Below, piece after piece: positions 36,810 to 46,116 of a stretch of DNA of 64,000 nucleotides. A program made the translations under genes and the position numbers. A model generated the notes under the pieces. The model did no database searches and was not told the DNA's origin. It saw only the letters and a program-made list of their open reading frames with translations. Location of the stretch: assembly GCA_964486135.1 (NCBI GenBank), contig CAZAKT010000005.1, positions 3,810 to 67,809 of the forward strand. The letters run 5' to 3'. Source of the DNA: UBA4923 sp964486135. GTDB taxonomy: Bacteria > Bacillota > Clostridia > Saccharofermentanales > DTU023. The stretch's first letter is position 1; each line of letters begins with the position of its first letter.

Positions 36810-38036
36810 TTACGCGTTCGCTTCCTTCGCGATATCAACGTAGAGTGCCGGCATAACACTGTAGATAGCGGCACAGCGGACGATATCCTCTTTCCAGTTG
36901 ACTTCGTTGGGCGCATGAGCCTGAGCTTCCTTACCCGGGCCGAGGCCGATGCAGGGGATGCCATGGCGTCCCATGATGGCGACACCATTGGTGGAGAAGG
37001 TCCACTTGTCCACCTTGGGGGCTTCATAGAGATTGGTGTAGGCAGCAACCAGGGCCTTGGTCTGCGGCGCGTCCTCAGGGATGACCCAGGTGGGGAAATA
37101 GCAGTCCTGTTCATAGACGAAGCCGGTCCAGGAGGGCCTGTCGTACTTATACATGGAGACCTCGGCACCGTGCTTCTTGACGGAGGGAAGGGCCTCGATT
37201 TCCGCGATGGCGGATTCCCAGGTCTCGCCCCAGGTCAGGCGGCGGTCCAGGGAGATGGCGGCGCTATCGGCCACAGCACAACGTGAAGGCGAGGTGTAGA
37301 AAATCTGTGAGGTGGTCACAGTGCCCTTGCCCAGGAAATCGTCATCCTTCAGATGGTTGTTGAGCTCTTCGACTTCCTTGAGGATGTCGGCCATTTTGTA
37401 GATGGCGTTTTCACCACGCTCAGGGGCTGAACCGTGGCAGGAAATGCCCTTGACGTCGACGCGGATTTCCATCCGGCCGCGGTGGCCGCGGTAGACGTGC
37501 ATGTCGGTCGGCTCGGTGGAGACGACAAACTCGGGACGGATATTCTCATTCTCGATCAGGTGGAGCCAGCACATGCCGTCGCAGTCTTCCTCCTGCACGG
37601 TCCCGGCCACCAGGATGGTCACATCCTCATCGATCAGGCCCAGGTCCTTGGCGATCTTGGCGCCATAGACGGAGGAAACCACACCACCCAGCTGGTCTGA
37701 CGCGCCGCGCCCGCCAACTTCGGTCTCGTTTTCATAGCCTTCGTAGGGGTCAAATTCCCAGTTGGAAATCTCACCGATTCCGACGGTGTCGATATGGCCA
37801 TCGTAGGAAATGATCCGCTCGCCTGTTCCCATCCAGCCCAGCACGTTGCCCAGCTGGTCAAACTCGACCTTGTCGTAGCCGAGCTTCTCCATCTCTTCCT
37901 TGATCCGGCGGGCCACGCCTTCTTCTTCACAGCTTTCGCCGGGAATCCTGATCAGGTCACGGAGGAACTTGACCATGTCTTCCTTGTAGGCTTCAGCGGC
38001 CTGGCGGACGCGATTATAGTCAATCGTTTTTGTCAT
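36810..38036 (-). CDS. ygeY: YgeY, M20/DapE-family hydrolase
   Basis: A 408-residue M20 metallohydrolase. Metal ligands are in ISYDGHIDTVGIG (His, Asp near 79), GRGASDQLGGVVSSV (Asp near 109) and AGTVQEEDCDGMCW (catalytic Glu pair near 145); the late ligand His lies in the C-terminal segment. The lid domain lies at about 190-310. YgeY proteins accompany selenium-dependent hydroxylase clusters and are thought to cleave an amide of a purine breakdown intermediate. It is the last gene of the operon, about 100 bases after ygeW. Confidence 0.94.
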   Translation of the reverse strand: MTKTIDYNRVRQAAEAYKEDMVKFLRDLIRIPGESCEEEGVARRIKEEMEKLGYDKVEFDQLGNVLGWMGTGERIISYDGHIDTVGIGEISNWEFDPYEGYENETEVGGRGASDQLGGVVSSVYGAKIAKDLGLIDEDVTILVAGTVQEEDCDGMCWLHLIENENIRPEFVVSTEPTDMHVYRGHRGRMEIRVDVKGISCHGSAPERGENAIYKMADILKEVEELNNHLKDDDFLGKGTVTTSQIFYTSPSRCAVADSAAISLDRRLTWGETWESAIAEIEALPSVKKHGAEVSMYKYDRPSWTGFVYEQDCYFPTWVIPEDAPQTKALVAAYTNLYEAPKVDKWTFSTNGVAIMGRHGIPCIGLGPGKEAQAHAPNEVNWKEDIVRCAAIYSVMPALYVDIAKEANA

Positions 38037-38085
38037 ATTCTGTCTTCTCCTTTTCTTTTGTTTTTTATTCTTGCTATTACAGTCA

Positions 38086-38119
38086 ACTGCCCCGGTGTTT
38101 TCACAACAGCCGGGGCAGT
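38086..38119 (-). repeat. Intercistronic hairpin between ygeW and ygeY
   Basis: Ten-base perfect stem ACTGCCCCGG/CCGGGGCAGT without a T run in the operon direction; probably an mRNA processing or stability element. Confidence 0.5.
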
Positions 38120-38137
38120 CACAACAATCCTGTCGGA

Positions 38138-39334
38138 TCAGGCATTATCCGCCCAACGGGGGCTACTGCCCTTCCAGAGCTCTTCCAGCTTGGCTCCCGC
38201 CTTCCCCACCTTCTGGAGGAAGATCATGGCCGCGATGATATAAGGTTTATAACTGGCTTCCTTGTAAAGCGGGATCCGATAGCGGTCAAAGACCGAAGCG
38301 TCGACCTCGCCTGTCTCACAGGAAACCCCTGTAATGTCAGCCGGCAGACAGTGCATATAGAGGGCCTTGCCACCCTTGGTAAGACCCATCATGGCTTCTG
38401 TACAGGCCCAATCCTTGTGGAGGGCGTTCTGGGCCAGAAGTTCCTGCTCCAGCGCGTCGATGCCCGCCTGATCGCCCTTGGCGTACAGGTCGGTACGGAT
38501 CTCCATGGCCTTGAAGGGGGCCCAGCTCTTGGGATAAACGACGTCCGCGTCCTTGAAGGCCTCTTCCATGGATTCCACCCGGGTGAACTTGCCGCCATAA
38601 TTCTCTTCGTTGTGCTTGGCGACAGCTTCAATATCGTCCATGATCTCGTAACCTTCCGGATGCGCGAGGACAACCTCCATACCAAAGCGGGTCATAAGCC
38701 CGACAATGCCCTGGGGTACTGACAGGGGCTTGCCATAGGAGGGGGAGTAGGCCCAGGTCATGGCCAGCTTCTTCCCCTTCAGGTTCTCGAGACCGCCCAA
38801 TTCATGGATCATGTGGAGGGCGTCGGCCATGGACTGGGTCGGATGATCGATGTCACACTGGAGGTTGACCAGGGTCGGCCTCTGCTCGAGCACGCCGTCC
38901 TCAAAACCTTCCTTGACATAATCCGAGACACTCTTCATATAGGTATGGCCCTTGCCGATGTACATGTCATCACGGATACCGATGACATCCGCCATAAAGG
39001 AGATCATGTTGGCTGTCTCCTTGACGGTTTCGCCGTGGGCAATCTGTGATTTGCCCTCGTCAAAATCCTGGAGCGCCAGGCCCAGGAAATTACAGGCCGA
39101 TGCGAACGAGAAGCGGGTCCTCGTCGACTGGTCACGGAAAAGTGAGATGCCCAGGCCCGAGTCGAAGATACGGGCGCTCTTGTTATTCTCACGGAGCTCT
39201 CTCAGGGCGTCAGCGACCGCAAAGATCGCCATTATCTCATCCTGTGACTTGTCCCAGGTCAGGAAGAAATCATCCTGATACAGTCCCTTGTAGTCATAGG
39301 CTTCAAGTTGCTTGATTAAATCATTGATTTTCAT
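38138..39334 (-). CDS. ygeW: YgeW, knotted carbamoyltransferase-family protein
   Basis: A 398-residue member of the aspartate/ornithine carbamoyltransferase superfamily. The carbamoyl-phosphate loop reads FRDQSTRTRFSFA near residue 67, HPTQSMAD near 165 and HCLPADI near 330. YgeW forms a separate knotted subfamily whose second substrate is neither aspartate nor ornithine. In the purine pathway it would work in reverse, splitting a carbamoyl compound to give carbamoyl phosphate and thereby ATP. It sits between the PLP lyase and ygeY. Confidence 0.94.
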   Translation of the reverse strand: MKINDLIKQLEAYDYKGLYQDDFFLTWDKSQDEIMAIFAVADALRELRENNKSARIFDSGLGISLFRDQSTRTRFSFASACNFLGLALQDFDEGKSQIAHGETVKETANMISFMADVIGIRDDMYIGKGHTYMKSVSDYVKEGFEDGVLEQRPTLVNLQCDIDHPTQSMADALHMIHELGGLENLKGKKLAMTWAYSPSYGKPLSVPQGIVGLMTRFGMEVVLAHPEGYEIMDDIEAVAKHNEENYGGKFTRVESMEEAFKDADVVYPKSWAPFKAMEIRTDLYAKGDQAGIDALEQELLAQNALHKDWACTEAMMGLTKGGKALYMHCLPADITGVSCETGEVDASVFDRYRIPLYKEASYKPYIIAAMIFLQKVGKAGAKLEELWKGSSPRWADNA

Positions 39335-39369
39335 TCTTTCTTCTCTCCTTGCTATTCGGGTTCGGGGAG

Positions 39370-40842
39370 TTAAAGCTTGTTCAGAACACCTGAACGCTCA
39401 TTGAAGGCTTCGGTCAGGCGGTCGATTTCATAAACCTGGTTGTGGATCCTGTTCCAGTATTCGTCGTCATACCACTGGGCGTTGAGCTCTTCCAAGCTCC
39501 GTCCCTGCTGTTCGACCCAGGTATAGTACTTGAGATTGTGGACCCGCTTTCTCGACCAGTAGGTGAATTCCTCCATATTGTCAGTCTTGATTGATTTGAG
39601 GTGCTGCCAGTAGTCGCGGGCGGCCAGATCAGCCGTGTAGGCCTCCTCCTCGTCAAGTTCGAGGATCCGGGACGCGTACATCTCAGCCGAGTCGGTCGCC
39701 ACGGTCAAGAGCACGTCCTTCTCCGTCAGCTCAAAGTATTTCGCCATCTTGATCGTACCCAGGACATTGGCGATGCCACTGATACCCAGTGCGGAGAGTT
39801 CCTTCAAAATCTCCTCTGACACGCCTGTCTCCTGCATAAGGTAGGCGTGACCGATCTCAGAATTGAAGAGCCTGAGCAGGTTCTGTGAGTTGTTGTCATC
39901 TATGGCGCAGACCAGATCCGTATTCTTGACATTGTGGACAAAGGGGATATGCTTGTCGCCGATGCCCTCGATACGGTGGCCACCAAAGCCGTTGTTCAGG
40001 ATAGTCGGGCACTGGAGGGCTTCACCGACCGCAACCTTGACATGGGGGAATTTTTCCTTCAGGTAATCGCCGGCGCTCAGGCTACCGCCGCTACCGCTTG
40101 TGAAGAAGGCGCCAAAGAGTCTTGAATCGTCTGTCTTGACTTCGTTATATAAGTCCTCCAGGGCCGGGCCGGTCGCGTGGAAGTGCCAGAGCACATTGCC
40201 CATCTCCTCAAACTGATTGAAGATAAAGGCTTCGGGCCGCGTCCTGCGGATTTCCTTGACTTTTTCAAATATTTCATAAACATCGCTCTCACAACCCGGC
40301 GTCGCGATGACCTCCTCGGCCATATCCTGCAGCCAGTCGAAGCGCTCCTGGCTCATCTCCTCCGGCAGGATGGCGATGGCCTTGCAGCCCAGCAGTTTTG
40401 AGTTCAGGGAACCGCCGCGGGCGTAGTTACCGGTGGAGGGCCAGACAGCCCAGTTCTTGTAGGGATCGAACTGGCCGGTTACCAGGCGGGGGACCAGGCA
40501 TCCGTAGGAAGCGCCCACCTTGTGACATCCGGTCGGAAACCACTTGCCGACCATAACGAAAACACGAGCCCTGACTCCCGTCAGTTCCTTGGGGATCTCG
40601 ATGTAGTTGACGCCGCCGTATTCGCCGCCGTCCCGTCTCGGCTGGTTCTTCCAGGTGATACGGAACAGGTTGATCGGATTGACATCCTCTGTGCCAACTT
40701 CATGAAGCGCATTTTTGATTTTTTCGGGGACATATTTGTCGGGATCGCGTAATTGTTTGAAAGTTGGGATAACGATATTGTTCTCGCGCGCTCGTCTGAT
40801 GGCGCTCTCGAGTCCGGCCTCGTGGATCGTAAGATCGATCAT
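39370..40842 (-). CDS. PLP-dependent fold-type II lyase in the ygeX position
   Basis: A 490-residue enzyme of the cysteine synthase/tryptophan synthase beta superfamily. The PLP lysine is in PTGCHKVGASYG near residue 108 and the phosphate loop is GSGGSLSAGDYL near 244. YgeX, the diaminopropionate ammonia-lyase of the Escherichia coli cluster, is also fold-type II but has about 400 residues and a different lysine context, so this is a distinct family occupying the same slot. It should eliminate ammonia from an amino acid intermediate such as diaminopropionate. AAGGAG supports the start at 40842. It is the first gene of the ygeW-ygeY operon. Confidence 0.85.
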   Translation of the reverse strand: MIDLTIHEAGLESAIRRARENNIVIPTFKQLRDPDKYVPEKIKNALHEVGTEDVNPINLFRITWKNQPRRDGGEYGGVNYIEIPKELTGVRARVFVMVGKWFPTGCHKVGASYGCLVPRLVTGQFDPYKNWAVWPSTGNYARGGSLNSKLLGCKAIAILPEEMSQERFDWLQDMAEEVIATPGCESDVYEIFEKVKEIRRTRPEAFIFNQFEEMGNVLWHFHATGPALEDLYNEVKTDDSRLFGAFFTSGSGGSLSAGDYLKEKFPHVKVAVGEALQCPTILNNGFGGHRIEGIGDKHIPFVHNVKNTDLVCAIDDNNSQNLLRLFNSEIGHAYLMQETGVSEEILKELSALGISGIANVLGTIKMAKYFELTEKDVLLTVATDSAEMYASRILELDEEEAYTADLAARDYWQHLKSIKTDNMEEFTYWSRKRVHNLKYYTWVEQQGRSLEELNAQWYDDEYWNRIHNQVYEIDRLTEAFNERSGVLNKL

Positions 40843-40915
40843 AGTATTTCTCCTTGCATAGTGATGGTAGATGATCTCGGTCGGCAATTCTGTTAACAAT
40901 GCCAAGACACAAGCC

Positions 40916-40924
40916 ACTATAGCA
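40916..40924 (-). promoter_or_regulatory. Extended -10 promoter of the ygeX-position operon
   Basis: The reverse strand reads TGCTATAGT, an extended -10 about 75 bases before the PLP lyase start. The -35 region (TCTTCA) is poor. Confidence 0.38.
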
Positions 40925-41000
40925 TACCCAAAATAAGATGAAGAGTAAAGCGGAGAGTTAGCCAAGCTCCCCCGCGGAAAGCAGGCTATTTGTTACATTT

Positions 41001-41762
41001 TCACTGTTGGTGATCCGCTTCTGCCGCTTCTTTATTGAGCTTTTTGTACAAGAGGACGCCGATCAGGGCAACCAGGCCGGTCACCGTGAAGACTGAGATG
41101 GCAAAGAGGTAGTTCTGCGACCCCATAAGCCCCCCGCTCACTGTCGACGTAACGACCGAAAGGAGCCGGGCCGAGACGACAACCAGCCAAGTTGAAAGCC
41201 GTATGGGCGTCAAGCCAGCCAAATAGGTCAAAATATCCTTGGGTGTCCCGGGGACGAACATAAGGACGTAGAACAAGACATTGAGGCGTCCTGGTTTCTG
41301 GAATAGTTTGACTTCATCGATCTTTTCAGGCTCAAAAAAGAGTTCGATCACAGGCCTGCCATATCTTTTAACCAGGAGAAATATCAGGATGCTGGCGGAG
41401 TAGATCGCCGCCATACATATCAGGGTCCCCTCCACGGCCCCAAAGGCATAGCCTGCTGCCAGCTCAAAGGGCTCGCCCGGTATGATTGCGATCACCACCT
41501 GCATGAAATTGGCAAAAAAGAATATGAGACGGCTTACAAGGGGATTGCGAGCCACCATGGCCCGGACTTCCAGGGGGTCGGAAAAGAAATCTATGGCCCT
41601 TTCGCCCCACAGGATATAGATCAAGACAAAGGCCAGGAGAGTCAGGACAAGGAAGCCTATCGCCAAGGACCGCTGGAAGATCCGCCTTTTAAGAGCGGCA
41701 TAGAGCTTGCCCGCCGGCCGCAGATCGATTTCAGGGTCATTTTGATATTTTGGCACCGTCAC
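41001..41762 (-). CDS. TVP38/TMEM64 (SNARE-associated/DedA-like) membrane protein
   Basis: A 253-residue polytopic protein with about six membrane segments. The family core is FFANFMQVVIAIIPGEPFELAAGYAFG near residues 88-114 and MFVPGTPKDILTYLAGLTPI near 167. These VTT-domain proteins act as lipid scramblases or transporters in several organisms; the role here is not known. It stands alone between the purine block and a divergent glycosyltransferase. Confidence 0.9.
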   Translation of the reverse strand: MTVPKYQNDPEIDLRPAGKLYAALKRRIFQRSLAIGFLVLTLLAFVLIYILWGERAIDFFSDPLEVRAMVARNPLVSRLIFFFANFMQVVIAIIPGEPFELAAGYAFGAVEGTLICMAAIYSASILIFLLVKRYGRPVIELFFEPEKIDEVKLFQKPGRLNVLFYVLMFVPGTPKDILTYLAGLTPIRLSTWLVVVSARLLSVVTSTVSGGLMGSQNYLFAISVFTVTGLVALIGVLLYKKLNKEAAEADHQQ

Positions 41763-41960
41763 GCGCTCTCTTTACTCTCTCATTCCATACCTGACCGGAG
41801 GGGGTGGTCAAACTGCCAGCAACTTAGTTTGCCACGCGTTTCCCTGCCATTCTATCACGAAGCGGGGCCGGGTCCAGATTGAAGGCAGACCTTTGTGGCG
41901 ACGATTCCTGCTATACTGGTCGCTCGGAATCCTCGGGCAGGAACAGGGGGAGGGAAGGAC

Positions 41961-42911
41961 TTGGACAACCCACTCGTAAGCGTTATTATTCCGGTCTTCA
42001 ATGCGGAAGCCTGGATCAGGCGCTGCCTGGACTCTGTCTTGGGCCAGTCCTATGAGAGGCTGGAGGTTATTGCTGTTTCCGATGGATCGACCGATGGTTC
42101 AGAGTCGATACTCAGGGACTATGAGTCCCGGGACAGCCGGTTCATATTCCTGTGTCAGGAAAACCTGGGGGTCAGCGCGGCCCGCAATCACGGGCTGGCG
42201 AAGGCCCGGGGCGACTGGATCTGTTTTGTCGACGCAGATGACTATGTCCACGTCGATTATGTGAAATCCATGCTCCGGGAGGCCCTGGACCATGATGCCG
42301 ATGCCGTCTCTATCAATTTCTATCTTGAACTGCCAAGGGGATGGAGACTGCCTTACCCCTTCATCATCCTGAGAAAGCAACTCACAGGTAAAGAAGCCGT
42401 CAAGCAATGTTTTCGGATGCTGCATTTTCCCACCTTCGTTTGGAACAAGCTCTTTCGCAGGTCACTCTTCACAGACCAGGCGCTTTCCTTCCCTCCCATC
42501 ATCTACGAGGACGCCTATCTTGTCCCCCTCCTCCTCCTCGGGTGCCGGAAGGTGATCGCCCTTAAAAAACCCCGTTACCACTATATCCGTCAACCCGTGA
42601 GCCTGACCCATCGGATAGGCTTCGAGCACGTGAGCCAGTATCTGACGGCGGCCAACATGTTGCGCCATCACTTCTGGAGATCCGACAGCTGGGAGGAATG
42701 GTCCAAACCCTTCAGCCACTACCTTGGCAGGATCCTGATCCAGATCACCCTTACCCTTTTCCTGACCAGGCGGACCCTGTCTTTTCCTGAGCGGCGGATT
42801 CTGATAAGCCAGGCGCGGGCCAATATTAAGGCCTTGAGAAGCCCTCCAGAAGCGGGGGATTCGCCCCAGGACCTGCCCCATTATGTCGGGCCGGCAGGAC
42901 CGACTGGGTAG
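41961..42911 (+). CDS. Glycosyltransferase family 2
   Basis: A 316-residue GT-A fold enzyme starting LDNPLVSVIIPVFNAEAWIR. It has the nucleotide-binding IAVSDGSTDGS and the metal-binding DXD region CFVDADDYVHVDYV near 88-101. The C-terminal half carries FVWNKLFRR and IYEDAYLVP, as in enzymes that add sugars to surface glycans. The TTG at 41961 is preferred because AGGGAAGGA stands just before it and a TATACT at 41912 inside the longer frame looks like the -10; a GTG at 41895 would add 22 residues without a good ribosome-binding site. No polysaccharide cluster is adjacent. Confidence 0.9.
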   Translation: MDNPLVSVIIPVFNAEAWIRRCLDSVLGQSYERLEVIAVSDGSTDGSESILRDYESRDSRFIFLCQENLGVSAARNHGLAKARGDWICFVDADDYVHVDYVKSMLREALDHDADAVSINFYLELPRGWRLPYPFIILRKQLTGKEAVKQCFRMLHFPTFVWNKLFRRSLFTDQALSFPPIIYEDAYLVPLLLLGCRKVIALKKPRYHYIRQPVSLTHRIGFEHVSQYLTAANMLRHHFWRSDSWEEWSKPFSHYLGRILIQITLTLFLTRRTLSFPERRILISQARANIKALRSPPEAGDSPQDLPHYVGPAGPTG

Positions 42912-42923
42912 ACTCCCCTGCCC

Positions 42924-44048
42924 TCAACCGGACATGAGCCTCTCATAGAGTTCCTCCAACTCTTTCGAGGGACTGATATCCAGGGCCTGTGAGAGTCTCT
43001 CCGTGAAGGCCTGGTAGAAGTCCCTCATCTCAGCTTTTTTATTCTGGAGGCTGAAAAATTCCAGTTGGAGGCCAGCGCCCGTCTCATCGATCGGGCTGAT
43101 CCGGCGCATGAAGTCGAGGCAGTCCATGAGCAAGGGGGTAAGCTCACCCCTGTCCAGCAGCTGACGGATCTTTCCTGTCACCAGCCCCTGGACCAGGTTC
43201 CTGCTCCTGATCCTCGTCTCATTGGCCCAGTTGTATGTCTCATCAGCCAGAAAATCTTTCCTGTAAAGCGCAAGAATGTCGGTCAAGGCCGACTCATCCA
43301 CCTTTTCCAGATCCAGGAGCCGGTTCAGCTCCTCCAGGTCACTTGTGACCGGAAGCTCCAGATGATATCTGTCGTCAGCGTACTTGATCCCCTCCGGGAA
43401 ACCGAGCTCAGCAAGACCGCGCCTGATCTGGTAAACGGTCGTGTGCAGAAGGGCAGTGGCCCTTTTCGGATCCTTATCCGGAAAGAGCCTCTCGATGAGC
43501 GTGTCCTTGTTGACAGGATTTTTCTTGTTTATCCACAAGTAGAAAAACAACTCCTTTGCCTTTCTCGTCCGCCATCGCATGGCCTGGCCGGCCTCATTCA
43601 GGACGGTAGCCTGATTCAGGCTGATGACCCGCAGCTGTCCGACTTCCACCCCCACTGCCCGGTCAGGATCCTGTTCGGGCGGACTGAAGGCCCTCAGCCT
43701 GGTCAAGGTCTTGTCCAGCCTCTTCTTCTGTACGGGTTTCAGGAGGTAATCGATGGCATTGACCTCAAAAGCCTGGATGGCATATTGGGAAAAGGCCGTG
43801 ACAAAGACGATGTGGACGAAGCGCTCCTGATTGAAGAGATCTGCCGCGGCCAGACCATCCATACTCCCCATCTCAATGTCAAGGAAGACAATATCCGGCC
43901 TGTCTGAGGGGAGCTTTGCCAGGGCCGCCTCCGGAGAGCTATAACAGCCGACAATATGAACCCTCTCATCGCCTTCAAGCAAGGAACTCAGGACCTTGAT
44001 GGCCGCGGCCTCATCGTCAACAATAATGGCTCTCAGACTTCTAGGCAT
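42924..44048 (-). CDS. Response regulator with BTAD transcription-activation domain
   Basis: A 374-residue two-domain regulator. The receiver domain has acidic residues Asp11 and Asp12, phospho-acceptor Asp57 (FLDIEMG) and the lysine of LLKPV. A winged helix of the OmpR/SARP type follows (RTRKAKELFFYLW, near 160), then a C-terminal BTAD helical domain like those of SARP activators. It overlaps the kinase gene by eight bases and is its obvious partner. Start 44048 has GGAGG; an upstream extension lies inside the kinase gene. Targets are unknown. Confidence 0.92.
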   Translation of the reverse strand: MPRSLRAIIVDDEAAAIKVLSSLLEGDERVHIVGCYSSPEAALAKLPSDRPDIVFLDIEMGSMDGLAAADLFNQERFVHIVFVTAFSQYAIQAFEVNAIDYLLKPVQKKRLDKTLTRLRAFSPPEQDPDRAVGVEVGQLRVISLNQATVLNEAGQAMRWRTRKAKELFFYLWINKKNPVNKDTLIERLFPDKDPKRATALLHTTVYQIRRGLAELGFPEGIKYADDRYHLELPVTSDLEELNRLLDLEKVDESALTDILALYRKDFLADETYNWANETRIRSRNLVQGLVTGKIRQLLDRGELTPLLMDCLDFMRRISPIDETGAGLQLEFFSLQNKKAEMRDFYQAFTERLSQALDISPSKELEELYERLMSG

Positions 44049-45948
44049 GGCCTGCCTCCGGTAAACAGATCGTGACCTCGGTGCCCTGTCCGGCTTGACT
44101 GACAAGTTCGACCGAAGCCTCGGGGATGAGCTTGATTTTCTTGAAAATATTCTGGATGCCTACCCGTTCCGACTCGCCCTTGAGGATGCTCGCCACCACT
44201 TCAGGCGCCATACCGGCTCCATCGTCGGAAACGGTGATCCTGACTCGATTGCCTTCACAACGGTCGACCTTGATGCCGACCGTCCCCGGCGACCCTTTCG
44301 GTACGATACCGTGCCTGATCGCGTTTTCCGCCAGCGGTTGCAGGGTAAGCGGCGGGATCCTGGCCCCAAGGTCCGAATTGATTTCCAGTGACAGATTCAA
44401 TTTGTCGCCATAGCGGAGCTTCTCGATTTCCAGATAGGCGATGACATAGTCAATTTCATCTTCCAGCGATATCAGGCCTTTATGGAGATGGAGGTCCAGC
44501 TTCCCCCGGAAATACAAGGCCAGATTGCGCAGGGCCTCCCTGGTCTTGTGGCTGTCCTCATAGCTCAAGGCGATGATGGTATTGAGGGTATTGTAAAGAA
44601 AATGCGGTGATATCTGGGAGAAGAAATACTTGAATTCCTTTTCGAGACGCTCTTCCGACAGCTCCGTCGCCTCAAGATATTCCAGTTGCAGTTTCCTGGT
44701 TATCATGAGGGTCATGCTGACCAGGACGAGAAGGAGAAGCATTTCCGAAAAATAGTTAACCCGGGTCTCAAAGATCAACTTGAGTAACATGGAAATCCAA
44801 TAGGAGGCGAGGACGCCGGCGACCACCAGCATATATTCAACCGACTCAACACGCCGCCTCAAGGCCTTTGCCAGGATGAAGGAGATGTAGCCATAGGACA
44901 AGACCGTACTGGCCACAATCAGGTATTGGATGATCTGATAGGACAGGGGGGTGACAGACAAGGTAACCGTCAGGACAAGCAACAGGGTAGCCAGGAGTGA
45001 CAGCTTGATGACAAGGAAGACCCGCCTGTTGATCAACTGGCTGAAATAATACCTGGCGAATAACAAGAAGGCCAGGCTCCCTCCCACGACCGAGAAGGCT
45101 TCGATGATAATGCGGCCATAAAAACTATAGGAGAAGATCAGCGCCAGATTTTGATTGTTCATGGCCAGAAGATGAATGCCCATGAGATAGCAAGCCAGAC
45201 TGAAGTAAAGAAAGGCCCTGGAGGGGTTCCTTACCAGGTATACCAAGGTAAAGATGACCCCAACGATAAAGAAGGAAACAGCAACAAAGAGTTCGAATGC
45301 CCTTTCACGGTAGGTTTGCCTCAAGATACTGTCAGGTGTGCCGAAGAGCAGGGGCTTCAATATCCCCCCGTGCTGGAATAGATAGTTGGCCACCTGAACC
45401 ACAATCTCGATCTCCCCCTCCTGGCTGGCAACAAAACCCTCACAAAAACGGCTGGCCGGCTTGTAGGAATCGGCCTCACCGGACGGCTCTCCCAGGCAGA
45501 TCACCTCTTGTCCGTTGAGATAGATACGGGCGGAGCTTCGGATGGTATTGGTCTTGATCGCGTAGAGGGCGTCATCCTTCACCTTGACAAGAAGACGATA
45601 GCTGGCAAAGCCCCGGGATCTGCTCCCTGTCTCCTGGGAAAGATCCCAGGATGAAGGGGTCTTGATGTATTGACTGCTAGCGCTGGAAGCTTGAAAGACT
45701 TCGATGAACTCACCGGGGAAAAATTCCCAGTCCCCGTTCAGTTCGACAGGCCCCGACTGATCCAGATCCAGGTCCGAAAGGTCCAGGACACCCCTAACGG
45801 CCTGATAATCAGGATCTGACAGCTGGAGGTTATCAAAGAGGAGAAAAAGCAGGGAGGCCAGGACAATCAATAGTGACAGCATGGCCGACACCAAGTATTT
45901 CGGCTGGCGGGTACTCTCTCTGTCGGGAAAATCTTTACTTCTCTTCAT
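44041..45948 (-). CDS. 7TMR-DISM histidine kinase (LytS/YehU-type catalytic core)
   Basis: A 635-residue membrane kinase. An N-terminal span (about 20-42) leads to an extracellular jelly-roll ligand-binding domain (about 55-195, with LNGDWEFFPGEF and IYLNGQEV) like sugar-binding folds. Seven membrane spans follow from 205 to 415, then a His_kinase domain with FSQISPHFLYNTLNT as the phospho-acceptor region near 450, and a HATPase with LAENAIRHGI and DDGAGM. The extracellular fold suggests a carbohydrate or small-molecule signal. Paired with the BTAD response regulator downstream. Confidence 0.93.
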   Translation of the reverse strand: MKRSKDFPDRESTRQPKYLVSAMLSLLIVLASLLFLLFDNLQLSDPDYQAVRGVLDLSDLDLDQSGPVELNGDWEFFPGEFIEVFQASSASSQYIKTPSSWDLSQETGSRSRGFASYRLLVKVKDDALYAIKTNTIRSSARIYLNGQEVICLGEPSGEADSYKPASRFCEGFVASQEGEIEIVVQVANYLFQHGGILKPLLFGTPDSILRQTYRERAFELFVAVSFFIVGVIFTLVYLVRNPSRAFLYFSLACYLMGIHLLAMNNQNLALIFSYSFYGRIIIEAFSVVGGSLAFLLFARYYFSQLINRRVFLVIKLSLLATLLLVLTVTLSVTPLSYQIIQYLIVASTVLSYGYISFILAKALRRRVESVEYMLVVAGVLASYWISMLLKLIFETRVNYFSEMLLLLVLVSMTLMITRKLQLEYLEATELSEERLEKEFKYFFSQISPHFLYNTLNTIIALSYEDSHKTREALRNLALYFRGKLDLHLHKGLISLEDEIDYVIAYLEIEKLRYGDKLNLSLEINSDLGARIPPLTLQPLAENAIRHGIVPKGSPGTVGIKVDRCEGNRVRITVSDDGAGMAPEVVASILKGESERVGIQNIFKKIKLIPEASVELVSQAGQGTEVTICLPEAGHA

Positions 45949-46060
45949 GGCCGCTGATCATAATTCGCTCGAGCGAATGCATCCCTTGTCCTGCCCAGGG
46001 CTTGCACTACCTAAGGATACTATAGCTAATGAATAAAATAGAAAAAGAAGTGCCGACTTG

Positions 46061-46094
46061 AAAAAGGGACGCCGGCCTCCACGGCTGGCGTCCC
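46061..46094 (-). terminator. Terminator of the Tim44-domain gene
   Basis: Twelve-base stem built on GGGACGCC (one G-U pair) with a short loop, then TTTTT in the minus direction, 22 bases past the stop. The remainder of 45949-46116 shows no gene. Confidence 0.72.
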
Positions 46095-46116
46095 CCTTTG
46101 TATTTATCCAGGACCC

